This document shows, one piece after another, positions 9,820 through 18,646 of a stretch of DNA of 64,000 nt. Both the position numbers and the translations under genes were made by a program. A model generated the notes under the pieces. That model searched no databases. It saw nothing but the letters and a program-made list of their open reading frames with translations, and was not told the DNA's origin. How positions within the stretch are numbered: position 1 is the stretch's first letter; each line of letters opens with the position of its first letter. This DNA is from CAYNRE01 sp964399535. GTDB taxonomy: Bacteria > Planctomycetota > Planctomycetia > Pirellulales > CAYNRE01. Location: contig CAYNRE010000005.1 of assembly GCA_964399535.1 (NCBI GenBank), positions 434,001 through 498,000 of the forward strand, given 5' to 3'.

Positions 9820-12222
9820 CTAGCGACGCAACAGCGCCCGAAGTTGCGACACATTGGGAATCCCCTGGTCGATCAGCAGAATCTCGCCCCGGGGTCCCGT
9901 GACCACGCTGGCCGGCAGTGCCGTCGACCCCAAGCGTTCATTCAAGAAACTGCCCAGGGCCGTCCGCTGCTGGGTATCCAGCTCTCGCACCAACTGATAG
10001 GCCGGGTGCTTGGCGTTCTCATACGAAGTCAGCTTTTCCGCCGTGTCCTCCGGGTCGATCGGCACTCCCACGATCGAAAGCTCGTCGGTCGTGAGCATCT
10101 GCCGCAATCGCTCGATCTGAGGTAGTTGTCGCTCGCAACTGGCGCACCAGGTGGCCATGGCCACGTGCAGCACAAGCTGCGAGTGTTGCCGCGACGTCAC
10201 TTCGTTCAGCGGCCAGGCGCCCGGCGAGGAAGCCGAGAACGGCGTCGTCTGCGGCGCGCTCGCCGGCGGCGGCGCGGAGCTCCCCTCGCTCGTTCCGCCC
10301 CCTTCGCTCGTTCCGCCTACTGTCGCCGGCGCGGCCACGTTTTCGGCCGCCGGCCCGGTGGCCTGCGCCAACTGGGCGTTGTCGACCACACAGCTCACCT
10401 CTGCCAGCTCGACCGCCGCGGAATTCTGCCCCAGGTTGAACTGGGCGCGGGCGCTTGCCGCATCGCCGGGGGCCGCGAACGCCAAATCGAACCATTGCCA
10501 CTCGTTGGTCAGATCAAGCACCGAGTCGAGCCCCAGTATTTGCCAGGGGGCATGGGCCTGGCTCACGATCGCCTCGATTGGGCGGGGCCGATCGGCCCGA
10601 GCCCGGAACCGCAGGCGGTAGGGCTTGCCTGCCTCGACCGAGATGCCGGCGTGGTTGGCCTGAATCTGCCAAGAGGGTCCACTCGGGGGGGCCGTCAGTT
10701 CGACACGTATCGCGGTCGGGTCACCCAGGATACCGCTCGTCCGCACGCCCGGGTTTTCCGCGGGGTCCATCGACCACAGGTCGCTGTGCGGAATCTGCGC
10801 GGGCACACTTGGCGGCGCGGGCTGGCTCAGCGGTTGCTCAGCGACAACCGGGGTAAACCGGGGGCCCGCCAACTCGGCGCCGCCGGCGGTCAAAGCTCCT
10901 GAATCTCCGGGAGGGTCTTGAGCCACGAGGGCCACCTCGGCCACCTCGATTGCGCCCAGGCTCGCAGGCAATTGCACCCGGAGCCAGGCCGTCGGTTCAT
11001 CGGTATGGGCCAAGAACGACAGCTCGTGGCGCTGCCAGCTCCCGCTCATCGGAACCTCTTGGTCCAGGCCGAGCGAGGATTCGCTCGGTCCGGCGGCGCT
11101 CAGCTTAACTTGAATCGAGCCAGCCAGATCGGTGCGCCCCCGAAACCGCAGGGTGTAGTGTCGGCCCGCCTGGAGCGCCATGCCGCTGACGCCCAGTTCC
11201 AGCCAGCCCTGGCCACTGGCGGCTCCGCCGGGGGTCGACAGGCGAATTCCGCCTGGCAGGCCCGCCAGCGGACCGAACTCGGCCGCTATTCCGGGCGAGG
11301 TCTGGATGCGCCACAGCCCAACCGGGGCGGGCAAGGTCACCACCGGGCTTGAGGCTTCCAAGAGCGGCGGAACCGCCGCCGGTTCTAAGGCTCCCTGGGA
11401 AGGTGGCTCTCGATTGGTGGGCTCGGCAGTCTCGGCCACCGCGGGGGTCCGTGGTGGTGCCTCCGGAGCCAACGCTTCGTGCTCGACCAACGGCGCATCC
11501 TGGATCGGCGCATCTTGGATCGGCGAATTGTCGGCCGGATGGCTCTCGCTGGCCAGTTGAGGCGAAGGCCCAAAGTGCTCGGCTGGGGCTGGCTCGGCTG
11601 GCGAGACCGGTCGCCCTTCGTCCTGGGCGAGCGCCGGGGATTCGATCGCGTCCGACGAGCTTGGGGCCGGCAGCGCCATCTCGGTCGAACCGAGCAACAA
11701 CTGGCCGTCGCGCGAAATCACCAATTCGCGCAGGTACACGTTATTCATCTGTCCGCCCAGGTCAAAGTACAACCGGGCCGCCAGATCGTTCTCAGTAACC
11801 TGAAAATTCAGCTCGAACGGCTGCCAATCGTTGGTCAGCCCCACCGGGAAATAGCCTCCCAGGCCGCGCCACGGGTCGTGAGCCTGAGCCAGGCAAACCG
11901 CCACGGTCCTGGGCGCATCGGCACGCGCTTGAAACCGCAGCGTAATCTGCTGACCAGGGACCACCGGACCGAGCTGGCTTTCGAGCTGCACCATCCACTC
12001 GGCGCCGCCCCCCAACGCGCTGATCAGCACCTGCCGCTCGTGGCCCGAGGGTTGCAGCAAGGCCTGGGCCTGGTCGCGCAGCACCAGTTGCCATTCGCCG
12101 GCCGAGGGGCCGTCGGCCAACACGGGGGCGGCCAGCGCCACGATCGCCAGCCCCCAAGCGGCCAGGCTCGTACACCGCGCCAACCGGGCGGCGGGCCAAG
12201 GCGAATTCAACTCGGAAAACAT
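9820..12222 (-). CDS. Secreted protein: three jelly-roll modules fused to a C-terminal thioredoxin-like domain
   Basis: 800 residues from ATG 12222, which has AGGAG 6 nt upstream; the frame is open further upstream but without coding character. A signal peptide spans about 1-37 (hydrophobic LAIVALAAPVLADG). Three beta-sandwich modules follow, marked by LRFQARADAPR (~93), YTLRFRGRTD (~356) and YRLRFRARADRPR (~535). The first and third contain the signature QAHDPW or QAHAPW followed by a Trp-rich strand; Pro/Ala-rich linkers separate them. The last ~120 residues form a thioredoxin/TlpA-like domain with W692-C-A-S-C696 and a cis-Pro region (LPASVV). It should act outside the cytoplasmic membrane as a disulfide-active protein bound to glycan. 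It heads the minus-strand group that runs to 7624. Module identity is inferred by pattern. Confidence 0.7.
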   Translation of the reverse strand: MFSELNSPWPAARLARCTSLAAWGLAIVALAAPVLADGPSAGEWQLVLRDQAQALLQPSGHERQVLISALGGGAEWMVQLESQLGPVVPGQQITLRFQARADAPRTVAVCLAQAHDPWRGLGGYFPVGLTNDWQPFELNFQVTENDLAARLYFDLGGQMNNVYLRELVISRDGQLLLGSTEMALPAPSSSDAIESPALAQDEGRPVSPAEPAPAEHFGPSPQLASESHPADNSPIQDAPIQDAPLVEHEALAPEAPPRTPAVAETAEPTNREPPSQGALEPAAVPPLLEASSPVVTLPAPVGLWRIQTSPGIAAEFGPLAGLPGGIRLSTPGGAASGQGWLELGVSGMALQAGRHYTLRFRGRTDLAGSIQVKLSAAGPSESSLGLDQEVPMSGSWQRHELSFLAHTDEPTAWLRVQLPASLGAIEVAEVALVAQDPPGDSGALTAGGAELAGPRFTPVVAEQPLSQPAPPSVPAQIPHSDLWSMDPAENPGVRTSGILGDPTAIRVELTAPPSGPSWQIQANHAGISVEAGKPYRLRFRARADRPRPIEAIVSQAHAPWQILGLDSVLDLTNEWQWFDLAFAAPGDAASARAQFNLGQNSAAVELAEVSCVVDNAQLAQATGPAAENVAAPATVGGTSEGGGTSEGSSAPPPASAPQTTPFSASSPGAWPLNEVTSRQHSQLVLHVAMATWCASCERQLPQIERLRQMLTTDELSIVGVPIDPEDTAEKLTSYENAKHPAYQLVRELDTQQRTALGSFLNERLGSTALPASVVTGPRGEILLIDQGIPNVSQLRALLRR

Positions 12223-12821
12223 GGTCGCTCCTCGACGATGTTTTGGTACTCTTCGCGCGTTCCAGCGACCAGGGGAAACCGCCCCTGTCCGCGATCTTAC
12301 GTGGCACCCGCGCCCGGCCGCAAGCAATCGCGGTGGTGAATCCGCCGGGCCGGGCACCGCGACAGGCCGCCCGCCAGCGCGGGGCACGCCGCGAGGCACC
12401 AACCTGCATGGGGGCCCTAGCAACCGCCGAACCGGTCGGGTCTGGCTGCTTCCACCAAAACCCGCGTCCGACAAACTTCGCCCAGGCCCTCACTTGGCTT
12501 CGGCAGGCGGCGCGCTTGCCCTGTACTGATTCGAGTACCTTGGCCCAGCGAGTCGCCGCGGCGAGTTCGCTCTGCGGCAAAGATGTCGAAGATGCGAGTT
12601 GGGAAGGTAGATTGGCGTTCTTGTTGGCCCGACGACAAGCCCTTATGCTAACCGGCGTGTCAGCGGTAACTTTCCGGGCAGCACTCATTCAACCTCGGCT
12701 TTGGGCGGCCTGGCCCGCTGGCCGGTGCTGTCTTGCCCGGAAAAGAGGGGCGACTCGGCACCGCCCGTCCGTGTGAAGGTGGGGCGAGTCTGCGCTCGGG
12801 AATCGATTGCGCGAGGATGCC
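12223..12821. other. Divergent intergenic region
   Basis: About 600 bases between two divergent genes that both encode jelly-roll modules. No convincing gene is seen. It should hold promoters for both directions; the best rightward candidate is given separately. The leftward gene has its ribosome binding site at about 12229-12233. Confidence 0.5.
12621..12649 (+). promoter_or_regulatory. Candidate sigma-70-like promoter
   Basis: TTGTTG (12621-12626) and TATGCT (12644-12649) are separated by exactly 17 nt. It lies in the AT-richer part of the divergent spacer and would give a leader of about 165 nt for the gene at 12822. The match to consensus is partial. Confidence 0.3.
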
Positions 12822-14501
12822 ATGAACTCCGAGTTTCCCTGGAAACGGCTGCTAGTACTCGCTGGCGGCGTGCTGCTCTTGATCGTGGCCTACCGCTGGC
12901 TGCGGCAACCCGACTCGCCACGCTCGGACTCGACCGCACAGAACACCGCCAGTGGCGAGCTCCCCTCGGCGGCAATTCCCTGGCAAACCGAGGTTTTCGA
13001 AGGCTGTACGGTTTCGCTCAGCCCCGCGGCCGATGCGCCGGGCGGGGTGCGGGCAACCGTGCAAGGCGACGCCGGGGGCGAGGCCTGGCGCGCCAAGGTG
13101 CTGCTGGCCCCCATCGATCTGGCCGCCGGGAAGAGTTACCGCTTGCGATTCCGTGCTCGGGCCGACCGGCCGCGAGAGGCCCAGTGCCTGACCACCCAGG
13201 GCCACGCCCCCTGGCAAGGGGTCGGCCTTTCACAACAAATTCAACTCTCGACCGATTGGCAGCCTTTCGACCTGGCCTTCGCCGTCTCGGAAAACCAGCC
13301 TCAAGGCCGGCTGCATTTCGATCTGGGTCGGGATGGAGCGGGCTGGGTTGAGTTTGCCGACGTGCAGTGGCTGCCCGAGGGAGACCTGGGCTGGAGCTTT
13401 CCGTTCGTCGCTTCCGGCGAGTTGGCGGTTTCCAGCGATTCCGCCAACGGCAACACCGCCGGCACGGGGCCGGCGCAGGGCCCCCCGGTTGCGCCCGAGC
13501 CGATCGTTGACGAGGCTCCGTTGGAGTTTCGCGGCTGGACGTTGGCCGCCGGCGGCGAAGAGCCCGGCGAGGTTTCCATCGAGCGTCAGCCGGGGGCTCT
13601 TACGGTGCGTACGTCTCAAGATGCCCCGGCCACGCGACCGCTGGTGCTGATTTCGGCCCCCTTGCCCCTGGTGGGTGGGCAGGTCAACGCCGTTCAGTTT
13701 CGGGCCCAAGCGCCCGCGGCGGTACCGCTGACCGTCAGCATTTCGGCCGACAATGGCCTCGAAGTCGGCCTGGAAACCACAGTCCAAGCGACGCCCGAGG
13801 GCGAGGGAGCTTACCTCGAATTCATTCCGTCGGCGCAAAGCCGCCAGGGGAACTTGGAGTTTCGCCTGCCGGCCGGACATCGCGGGGTAACGATCGCCGA
13901 CGTCCAGGTACAGCCGGTCTCGCAAGCCGGGGGAGTCATCGAGGTTCCGCCCGGCGGTGACTCGCCTCCGAGCCAACCGGACATTGCCGGCCCCGCCGCG
14001 GGCCAGGTTCCCGCCGCGGGCCAAGTTCCCGCCGCGGGCGAAAGCTCGACTGCTCCCAGCGCGCCGCCGGCGGCGCCCCCCTTGGGCCCGATCGATGGCT
14101 GGGAACTGAAGCCCGGCCCCGGCTGGACCGCCGCGCTTCACTCCGGGAGCGAGCCGCGCTCGTTACGGGTGGATGTGGTCCAAGCTGGTGAAGGCCCCGA
14201 GTGGCAACTGCAACTAGTCCGCTTCGGGGTGCCCGTCGAACAGGGGAAGCGCTACCAGCTTCAATTCCGAGCCCGCGCCGACTCGGGCCGGAGCATCGGT
14301 CTGGCGCTTGCCCAAGGGGCGCCCCCCTGGGAAGGCTTGGGGGCGTATCGGCAAATCAGCCTCTCGCCCGAATGGCAATCGTTTCGGGAAGAATTCACCG
14401 CCTCGCAGAGCGATTCGCGGGCCCGGCTTTATTTCGATCTTGGGGGTGCCGCGGCCTCGGTCGAGTTGGCCGACTGGATCTGGTCGGAAGTGGCTCCCTA
14501 G
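12822..14501 (+). CDS. Membrane-anchored protein with jelly-roll modules
   Basis: 559 residues from ATG 12822 (GAGG about 5 nt upstream; a TTG five codons earlier is less likely). One transmembrane helix lies at ~10-23 (LLVLAGGVLLLIVAY), so the rest faces the periplasm or outside. Three beta-sandwich modules follow: the first with YRLRFRARADRPR (~106) and QGHAPW; a divergent middle one lacking this signature (~235-385); the last with YQLQFRARADSGR (~478) and QGAPPW. A linker before the last module is built of a repeated PAAGQV. Each complete module ends in a strand pattern such as LHFDLG or LYFDLG. It is divergent to, and shares modules with, the thioredoxin fusion at 9820-12222, which suggests duplication and a common ligand. 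No enzyme domain is seen. Confidence 0.6.
   Translation: MNSEFPWKRLLVLAGGVLLLIVAYRWLRQPDSPRSDSTAQNTASGELPSAAIPWQTEVFEGCTVSLSPAADAPGGVRATVQGDAGGEAWRAKVLLAPIDLAAGKSYRLRFRARADRPREAQCLTTQGHAPWQGVGLSQQIQLSTDWQPFDLAFAVSENQPQGRLHFDLGRDGAGWVEFADVQWLPEGDLGWSFPFVASGELAVSSDSANGNTAGTGPAQGPPVAPEPIVDEAPLEFRGWTLAAGGEEPGEVSIERQPGALTVRTSQDAPATRPLVLISAPLPLVGGQVNAVQFRAQAPAAVPLTVSISADNGLEVGLETTVQATPEGEGAYLEFIPSAQSRQGNLEFRLPAGHRGVTIADVQVQPVSQAGGVIEVPPGGDSPPSQPDIAGPAAGQVPAAGQVPAAGESSTAPSAPPAAPPLGPIDGWELKPGPGWTAALHSGSEPRSLRVDVVQAGEGPEWQLQLVRFGVPVEQGKRYQLQFRARADSGRSIGLALAQGAPPWEGLGAYRQISLSPEWQSFREEFTASQSDSRARLYFDLGGAAASVELADWIWSEVAP
13993..14046 (+). repeat. 18-nt tandem repeat, about three copies, in coding sequence
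   Basis: Units start at 13993, 14011 and 14029, and the third decays at its end. They encode the linker repeat PAAGQV-PAAGQV-PAAGES between two modules of the membrane protein. Near-identity of units suggests recent slippage expansion. Confidence 0.8.
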
Positions 14502-14537
14502 CCCGGCGGCGGGTCGGTTTCGACCGGAGCATGCCGC

Positions 14538-16241
14538 GTGGCTGCCACGGGGAATTTCGAGCGGAGGCCGCAGAGCGCCATGGATCGGCAGCCACCAGCA
14601 GGCCAAGGGGCTTCAGCGTCGGTTGACCGCGGGCCGGGCTCGGCGGCTCCCCGCTACAACCTGGGCGTCGACCTGACCACGCGACACGTTCACTCAGGGC
14701 GCGGCGCACGGGTGGCGCTGTACTGGGAGAATTCCTCGGGCCAGGCCGCTCAACTCACCTACGCCCAACTCGACGAACGATCCAATCGCTGGGCGGGCGC
14801 CCTGGCTCGGCACGGCGTGGCTCGAGGCGATCGCGTGCTGCTCAGGCTTCCCAACCTGCCCGAGTTCTACGCGGCCGCCCTGGGAATCGCCAAGTTGGGC
14901 GCGGTGTTCATTCCCTCGAGCACCCAGTACCGGGCGGCGGAAATCGAGTACCGCTTGCGCGATGCCGGCGCCAAGGCCGTGATCACGGTCAGCTACCTGG
15001 GGGGCGAAGTCGATCAGGCCCTGGGCCAGTTGGGCCAGCGCTTGCCCGTATTCTCCTTTGCCTACGGCGGCCCCCCCTTGGCACCGGGGCATCTCGATGT
15101 GCCCGAGGAGCTGGCCGCCTCGTCCGCCAGCTTCGAGCCGGCCGACACCGCCGCCGATGACGTGGCGTTTCTGGCCTACACCTCGGGTACGACCGGCAAC
15201 CCCAAGGGGGTCGTCCACCTGCACCGGTATCCGCGCTCGTACGAGACGCTGATCGATCTCTGGCACGACTACCGCCCCGGCGACATCGTGGCCTGTCCGG
15301 CGGAAGTCGGCTGGATGTTGCCCGTGGCTTCCACGTTTCTCTACGCCCTCGAGCGCGGGCTTTCGGTGGTGCTTTATCATCCGCTCGATGGCCGGTTTTC
15401 CGCCGAGGCCTGGTTGGCGCTCATCGAGCGATACCAGATCAGCAATTTCGTCGGCACGCCCACCATTTACCGCATGCTGACACACGCCGAGCACATCGAC
15501 CGCCCGCGGCTGGCCAGTCTGCGGCACGGCGTCAGCGCCGGCGAGCCGCTGCCGCCCGACACCCTGGCCGCCGTCGAGCGCCGCTTGGGCTTCACGCCGC
15601 GCGACGGCATCGGCATGAGCGAGTGCATGGTGTACTGCTTCAATCGGGCCGACGAGGAAGTGGTGCCGGGCAGTTGCGGCCGGCCGGCTCCGGGGGTGGA
15701 AATCCGCCTGCTCGACGACGAACTTCGCGAAGTGCCCACGGGCAGCCCCGGGGTGCTCTGCGTGCGCCGCGACACCCACCCGGGCATGATGCGCGAGTAC
15801 TGGAACAAGCCGAGCCAGACGGCTGAAGTTTTTCGCGGCCCGTGGTACTGGTCGGGCGACGTGCTCGTGGCCGACGCCCAGGGGCGATTCTGGTTCCAGG
15901 GACGCAACGACGACGTAATCAAGGCCAGCGGCTACCGGATTTCCCCTTTTGAGGTGGAAAGCTGCCTGGCCGAGCACCCCGCGGTGCTCGAAGCGGCCGC
16001 AGTCGAGGCCCCCGACGCGGTGCGCGGCCACGTGGTCAAGGCTTGCGTCGTGTTGCGAGCCGGGCACGAGCCGGGCGATTCGCTGGCCAACGAGCTGCAA
16101 GCTTGGGTTCGCCAGCGGCTCGCCCCCTACAAGTATCCGCGGATTGTCGAGTTCCTGCCCGAGCTGCCCAAGACCCAAAGCGGCAAGGTGCTGCGCCGGC
16201 TGCTGCGCGAAGCGGCTCGTTTAGGCACGGGCGACGAGTGA
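14538..16241 (+). CDS. Acyl-CoA synthetase, AMP-forming (medium-chain type)
   Basis: 567 residues of the ANL adenylating superfamily. GTG 14538 has GGAG with an 8-nt spacer; ATG 14580 is possible but its GGAGG is 12 nt away. The A3 P-loop YTSGTTGNPKG starts near residue 214. Later blocks include GMSECMVYCFN, the ATP/hinge region YWSGDVLVAD, QGRNDDVIKASGYRISP, and the catalytic Lys in QSGKVLRR (Lys about 550). Spacing and block wording fit acetyl/medium-chain acyl-CoA synthetases (AcsM/MbcS-like): carboxylate + ATP + CoA to acyl-CoA + AMP + PPi. It would act in the cytoplasm. It starts 37 nt after the jelly-roll gene and may be co-transcribed with it. The acid used is unknown; a carrier protein is encoded 6 kb away. 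Confidence 0.88.
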   Translation: MAATGNFERRPQSAMDRQPPAGQGASASVDRGPGSAAPRYNLGVDLTTRHVHSGRGARVALYWENSSGQAAQLTYAQLDERSNRWAGALARHGVARGDRVLLRLPNLPEFYAAALGIAKLGAVFIPSSTQYRAAEIEYRLRDAGAKAVITVSYLGGEVDQALGQLGQRLPVFSFAYGGPPLAPGHLDVPEELAASSASFEPADTAADDVAFLAYTSGTTGNPKGVVHLHRYPRSYETLIDLWHDYRPGDIVACPAEVGWMLPVASTFLYALERGLSVVLYHPLDGRFSAEAWLALIERYQISNFVGTPTIYRMLTHAEHIDRPRLASLRHGVSAGEPLPPDTLAAVERRLGFTPRDGIGMSECMVYCFNRADEEVVPGSCGRPAPGVEIRLLDDELREVPTGSPGVLCVRRDTHPGMMREYWNKPSQTAEVFRGPWYWSGDVLVADAQGRFWFQGRNDDVIKASGYRISPFEVESCLAEHPAVLEAAAVEAPDAVRGHVVKACVVLRAGHEPGDSLANELQAWVRQRLAPYKYPRIVEFLPELPKTQSGKVLRRLLREAARLGTGDE

Positions 16242-16412
16242 GCCCGAGCCCAGCCGCAGGGCGCTCGACAACGTCCCCGCGGGGGCCCGGCGACTAGCCG
16301 AACCGGGCGCCGCACCCTAGGCTGGCGGCTGAGCCGCGCGAGCCCGCCCCCCGGATAGCCCGCCCCTGGTTAGCCCGCCCCTGGAATTGTCACCTCGAAC
16401 CGAGCCGGTCAC

Positions 16413-17096
16413 GTGAGTGAAAACCCCACCTCCAATCCTGCCCCGATCGACCTTCCCTGGTTGGCGGTCGACCTTCCCGGGCGCCTGGCCGAGCGGTTAG
16501 CGATGCCGCTGCCGGGCTCCACGGTTCAGGTGCGGTTCGAGCCCGAATTGAGTTTCGGCCGACACTACGCCCCGCCTCCGCCCAACGCCCGACAGGCGGC
16601 GGTGATGGTGCTGTTGTATCCCGAGGCGGGCGACTGGCATTTGCCACTCACGGTTCGCCCGGCGACGATGCTCGACCACGCGGGTCAGGTTAGTTTTCCG
16701 GGCGGCTCGGTCGATCCCGGCGAGACCAGCGAAGCGGCGGCCCTGCGCGAACTGGAGGAAGAGCTGGGCGTGCCGCGAGACCAGGTGCGGATGCTGGGGC
16801 GGCTATCACCCCTGTACGTGTTCGCCAGCAACTTTCATGTTACGCCCTGGGTCGCGGTCGCCGAGCGCCGGCCGCTTTGGATTCCCAGCCCTGCTGAAGT
16901 GGCCGAATTGCTCGAACCGCCGCTTGGCTACCTGCGCGACCGCGGCCGCTGGGGAACGCACACCCGCCGGGTCCGCGAGCTGGAGTTTCGCGCGCCTCAC
17001 ATCGAGTTCGGCGGCCACCAGATTTGGGGCGCCACCTGCATGATGCTGGCCGAGCTGTTGGCGGTGGTCGAGGAGTTCGAGGCACCCCCGGGCTGA
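16413..17096 (+). CDS. Nudix hydrolase, CoA pyrophosphatase-like
   Basis: 227 residues from a GTG start. The Nudix box starts near residue 97 (GGSVDPGETSEA...LRELEEELGV) and fits GX5EX7REUXEEXGU completely, so the Mg2+-binding Glu residues are present. The preceding DHAGQVSFPGG and following SPLYVFASNFHVTPWVAV resemble the NudL/NUDT7 subgroup that cleaves CoA and acyl-CoA to 3',5'-ADP and phosphopantetheine. The position directly after an acyl-CoA synthetase gene is consistent with a CoA-related substrate. The spacer to that gene is 171 nt and carries a short direct repeat (TAGCCCGCCCCTG). Confidence 0.85.
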   Translation: MSENPTSNPAPIDLPWLAVDLPGRLAERLAMPLPGSTVQVRFEPELSFGRHYAPPPPNARQAAVMVLLYPEAGDWHLPLTVRPATMLDHAGQVSFPGGSVDPGETSEAAALRELEEELGVPRDQVRMLGRLSPLYVFASNFHVTPWVAVAERRPLWIPSPAEVAELLEPPLGYLRDRGRWGTHTRRVRELEFRAPHIEFGGHQIWGATCMMLAELLAVVEEFEAPPG

Positions 17097-17263
17097 ACCA
17101 CCCCGATCGGGTTGGCACAATCGCTCGCCTGCGCCGCTTGGAAGGGGTTGTAGCGGTTCGTTGGGCCGTACGATCCGGCTCCCCGCGGGCAGAGACCGCG
17201 CCGGGGGAACGAATCGCATCCCATGCTTGTGCTGGAACACGTGCCGCCAGGGATGCGAAGTCC

Positions 17264-18475
17264 ATGCCGCCGCTGACCGCGAAGTTTTATCCGTCGCTGG
17301 CCAGCCTTGCGCCCCTGGCCACCGCCTGGGATGCCCTCTGGCAACGCACTGCCAGCGCCGCCCCGACCTCGCGGTTCGCCGCCTGGAAGCTGCTGGCCGA
17401 GCATTTCTCCGAACCCCGCTCGCACGCGGCTTGGATCGTTTGGCACGGCGACGAACCGGTTTTGGCGCTGCCGTTGGCCCGGCGGACGGGCCCACTCCGC
17501 CTGCCCGTGGTCGACCTGCCGACCAACCCCTGGACCACCGGGGCACGACTTCTATACGACCCGGCGGCCGACCTGGAGAGCGCCGCCCGGGTGCTGGTGG
17601 GCGCCTTGACCTTGCACCGCCAACCGCTTTGGATGCTCGACTCGGTCGAACCTGACCAGCCCGGCTGGCAAGCGCTGGGGCGGGCCTGGCAACAGGCCGG
17701 CTGGCGCTGCCAGCAGCAGACTCGGTACTTCACCGGGCTGATCGATACCTCGACAAGCTGGAGCGACTATCTGGCTAGCCGTTCGCGGAGCATGCGACGC
17801 GACTTGAAACGCAAGGAAGCTCGGCTGGCCGGGGCCGGCGCGATCGCTTTTCACCGACCCCGGCAGGTCGCCTCCGGCGACGTGCCAGGCCTGGTCGAGC
17901 GGCTGTTGGCCGTGGAAGACCGCGGCTGGAAGGGGGCCGCCGGCAGTTCGGTCGCACGCTGCCCCGGGGCGCTGGCGTATTTCCACGCCTTGGCCCAGCT
18001 GCTGGCGTATACGGACGAGTGGGATGCAAGCTGGCTCGAGCTCGACGGTACGGCCATCGCCAGCCAGTTCGGCTTTCGACACCAGGGCACCTACTGGTGT
18101 TTGAAAATCGGCTACGACGAGCGATTCGCCGAGTTCTCGCCCGGCCTGTTGCTGATGAGCCGGGTGGTGCAGTCGAGTTGCGAGGATGCCCAGTGCCGGC
18201 GCATTCACCTGGTGGGCCCCTTGATCGAGGCCACCGGCCGCTGGGCAACCTGCACGCTGCCGATCGACCGCTGGGTGCTCGCCGGGCCGGGGTTGGGTGC
18301 CCAGACGCTGTTCGCATTCCGCCAGTGGCTGGGCAGGGGTCGCCAGGCCGAGCCGCTGCCCCCCGACTATGTGCGCCCGCTGACGACGGGGCCCGCGGGC
18401 AACACCCCCTCGGGCTGGCCCGAGCTTCCGTTGCCGCGGACCGATGAGCCGGCCTGCGCCAGCGGGCACTCTTAG
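17264..18475 (+). CDS. GNAT-fold acetyltransferase, FemAB/BioF2-like
   Basis: 403 residues from ATG 17264; the frame is open farther upstream but domain similarity starts here. The C-terminal half has the layout of the BioF2-like/CelD acetyltransferase domain: a basic stretch SRSMRRDLKRKEARL, a long helix with VEDRGWKGAAGS, then WLELDGTAIASQFGFRHQGTYWCLKIGYDERFAEFSPG, where the final S/P-G leads the acyl-CoA-binding helix (LLLMSRVVQS). Planctomycetes and other bacteria place such genes in exopolysaccharide loci, where they acylate sugars or transfer amino-acyl groups. It lies just ahead of the polysaccharide locus of this window. No membrane segment or signal peptide is evident. Substrate unknown. 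Confidence 0.7.
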   Translation: MPPLTAKFYPSLASLAPLATAWDALWQRTASAAPTSRFAAWKLLAEHFSEPRSHAAWIVWHGDEPVLALPLARRTGPLRLPVVDLPTNPWTTGARLLYDPAADLESAARVLVGALTLHRQPLWMLDSVEPDQPGWQALGRAWQQAGWRCQQQTRYFTGLIDTSTSWSDYLASRSRSMRRDLKRKEARLAGAGAIAFHRPRQVASGDVPGLVERLLAVEDRGWKGAAGSSVARCPGALAYFHALAQLLAYTDEWDASWLELDGTAIASQFGFRHQGTYWCLKIGYDERFAEFSPGLLLMSRVVQSSCEDAQCRRIHLVGPLIEATGRWATCTLPIDRWVLAGPGLGAQTLFAFRQWLGRGRQAEPLPPDYVRPLTTGPAGNTPSGWPELPLPRTDEPACASGHS

Positions 18476-18646
18476 GTCGCGGGCCCGCCTTCCACTCGGC
18501 CGGCGAGGTGTCGTACGATGCCACGGTAGCCGGAGCGTGGCTGCTTCCGGGGCGCCGCCGCGAAACGCAGGCGCCCGCCCCCCCGCGGTTGCCGGCGGTC
18601 CGCATCGGCCAGCTTCTGTCAGCCCGATTCGACCTGGAGGAAGTTC

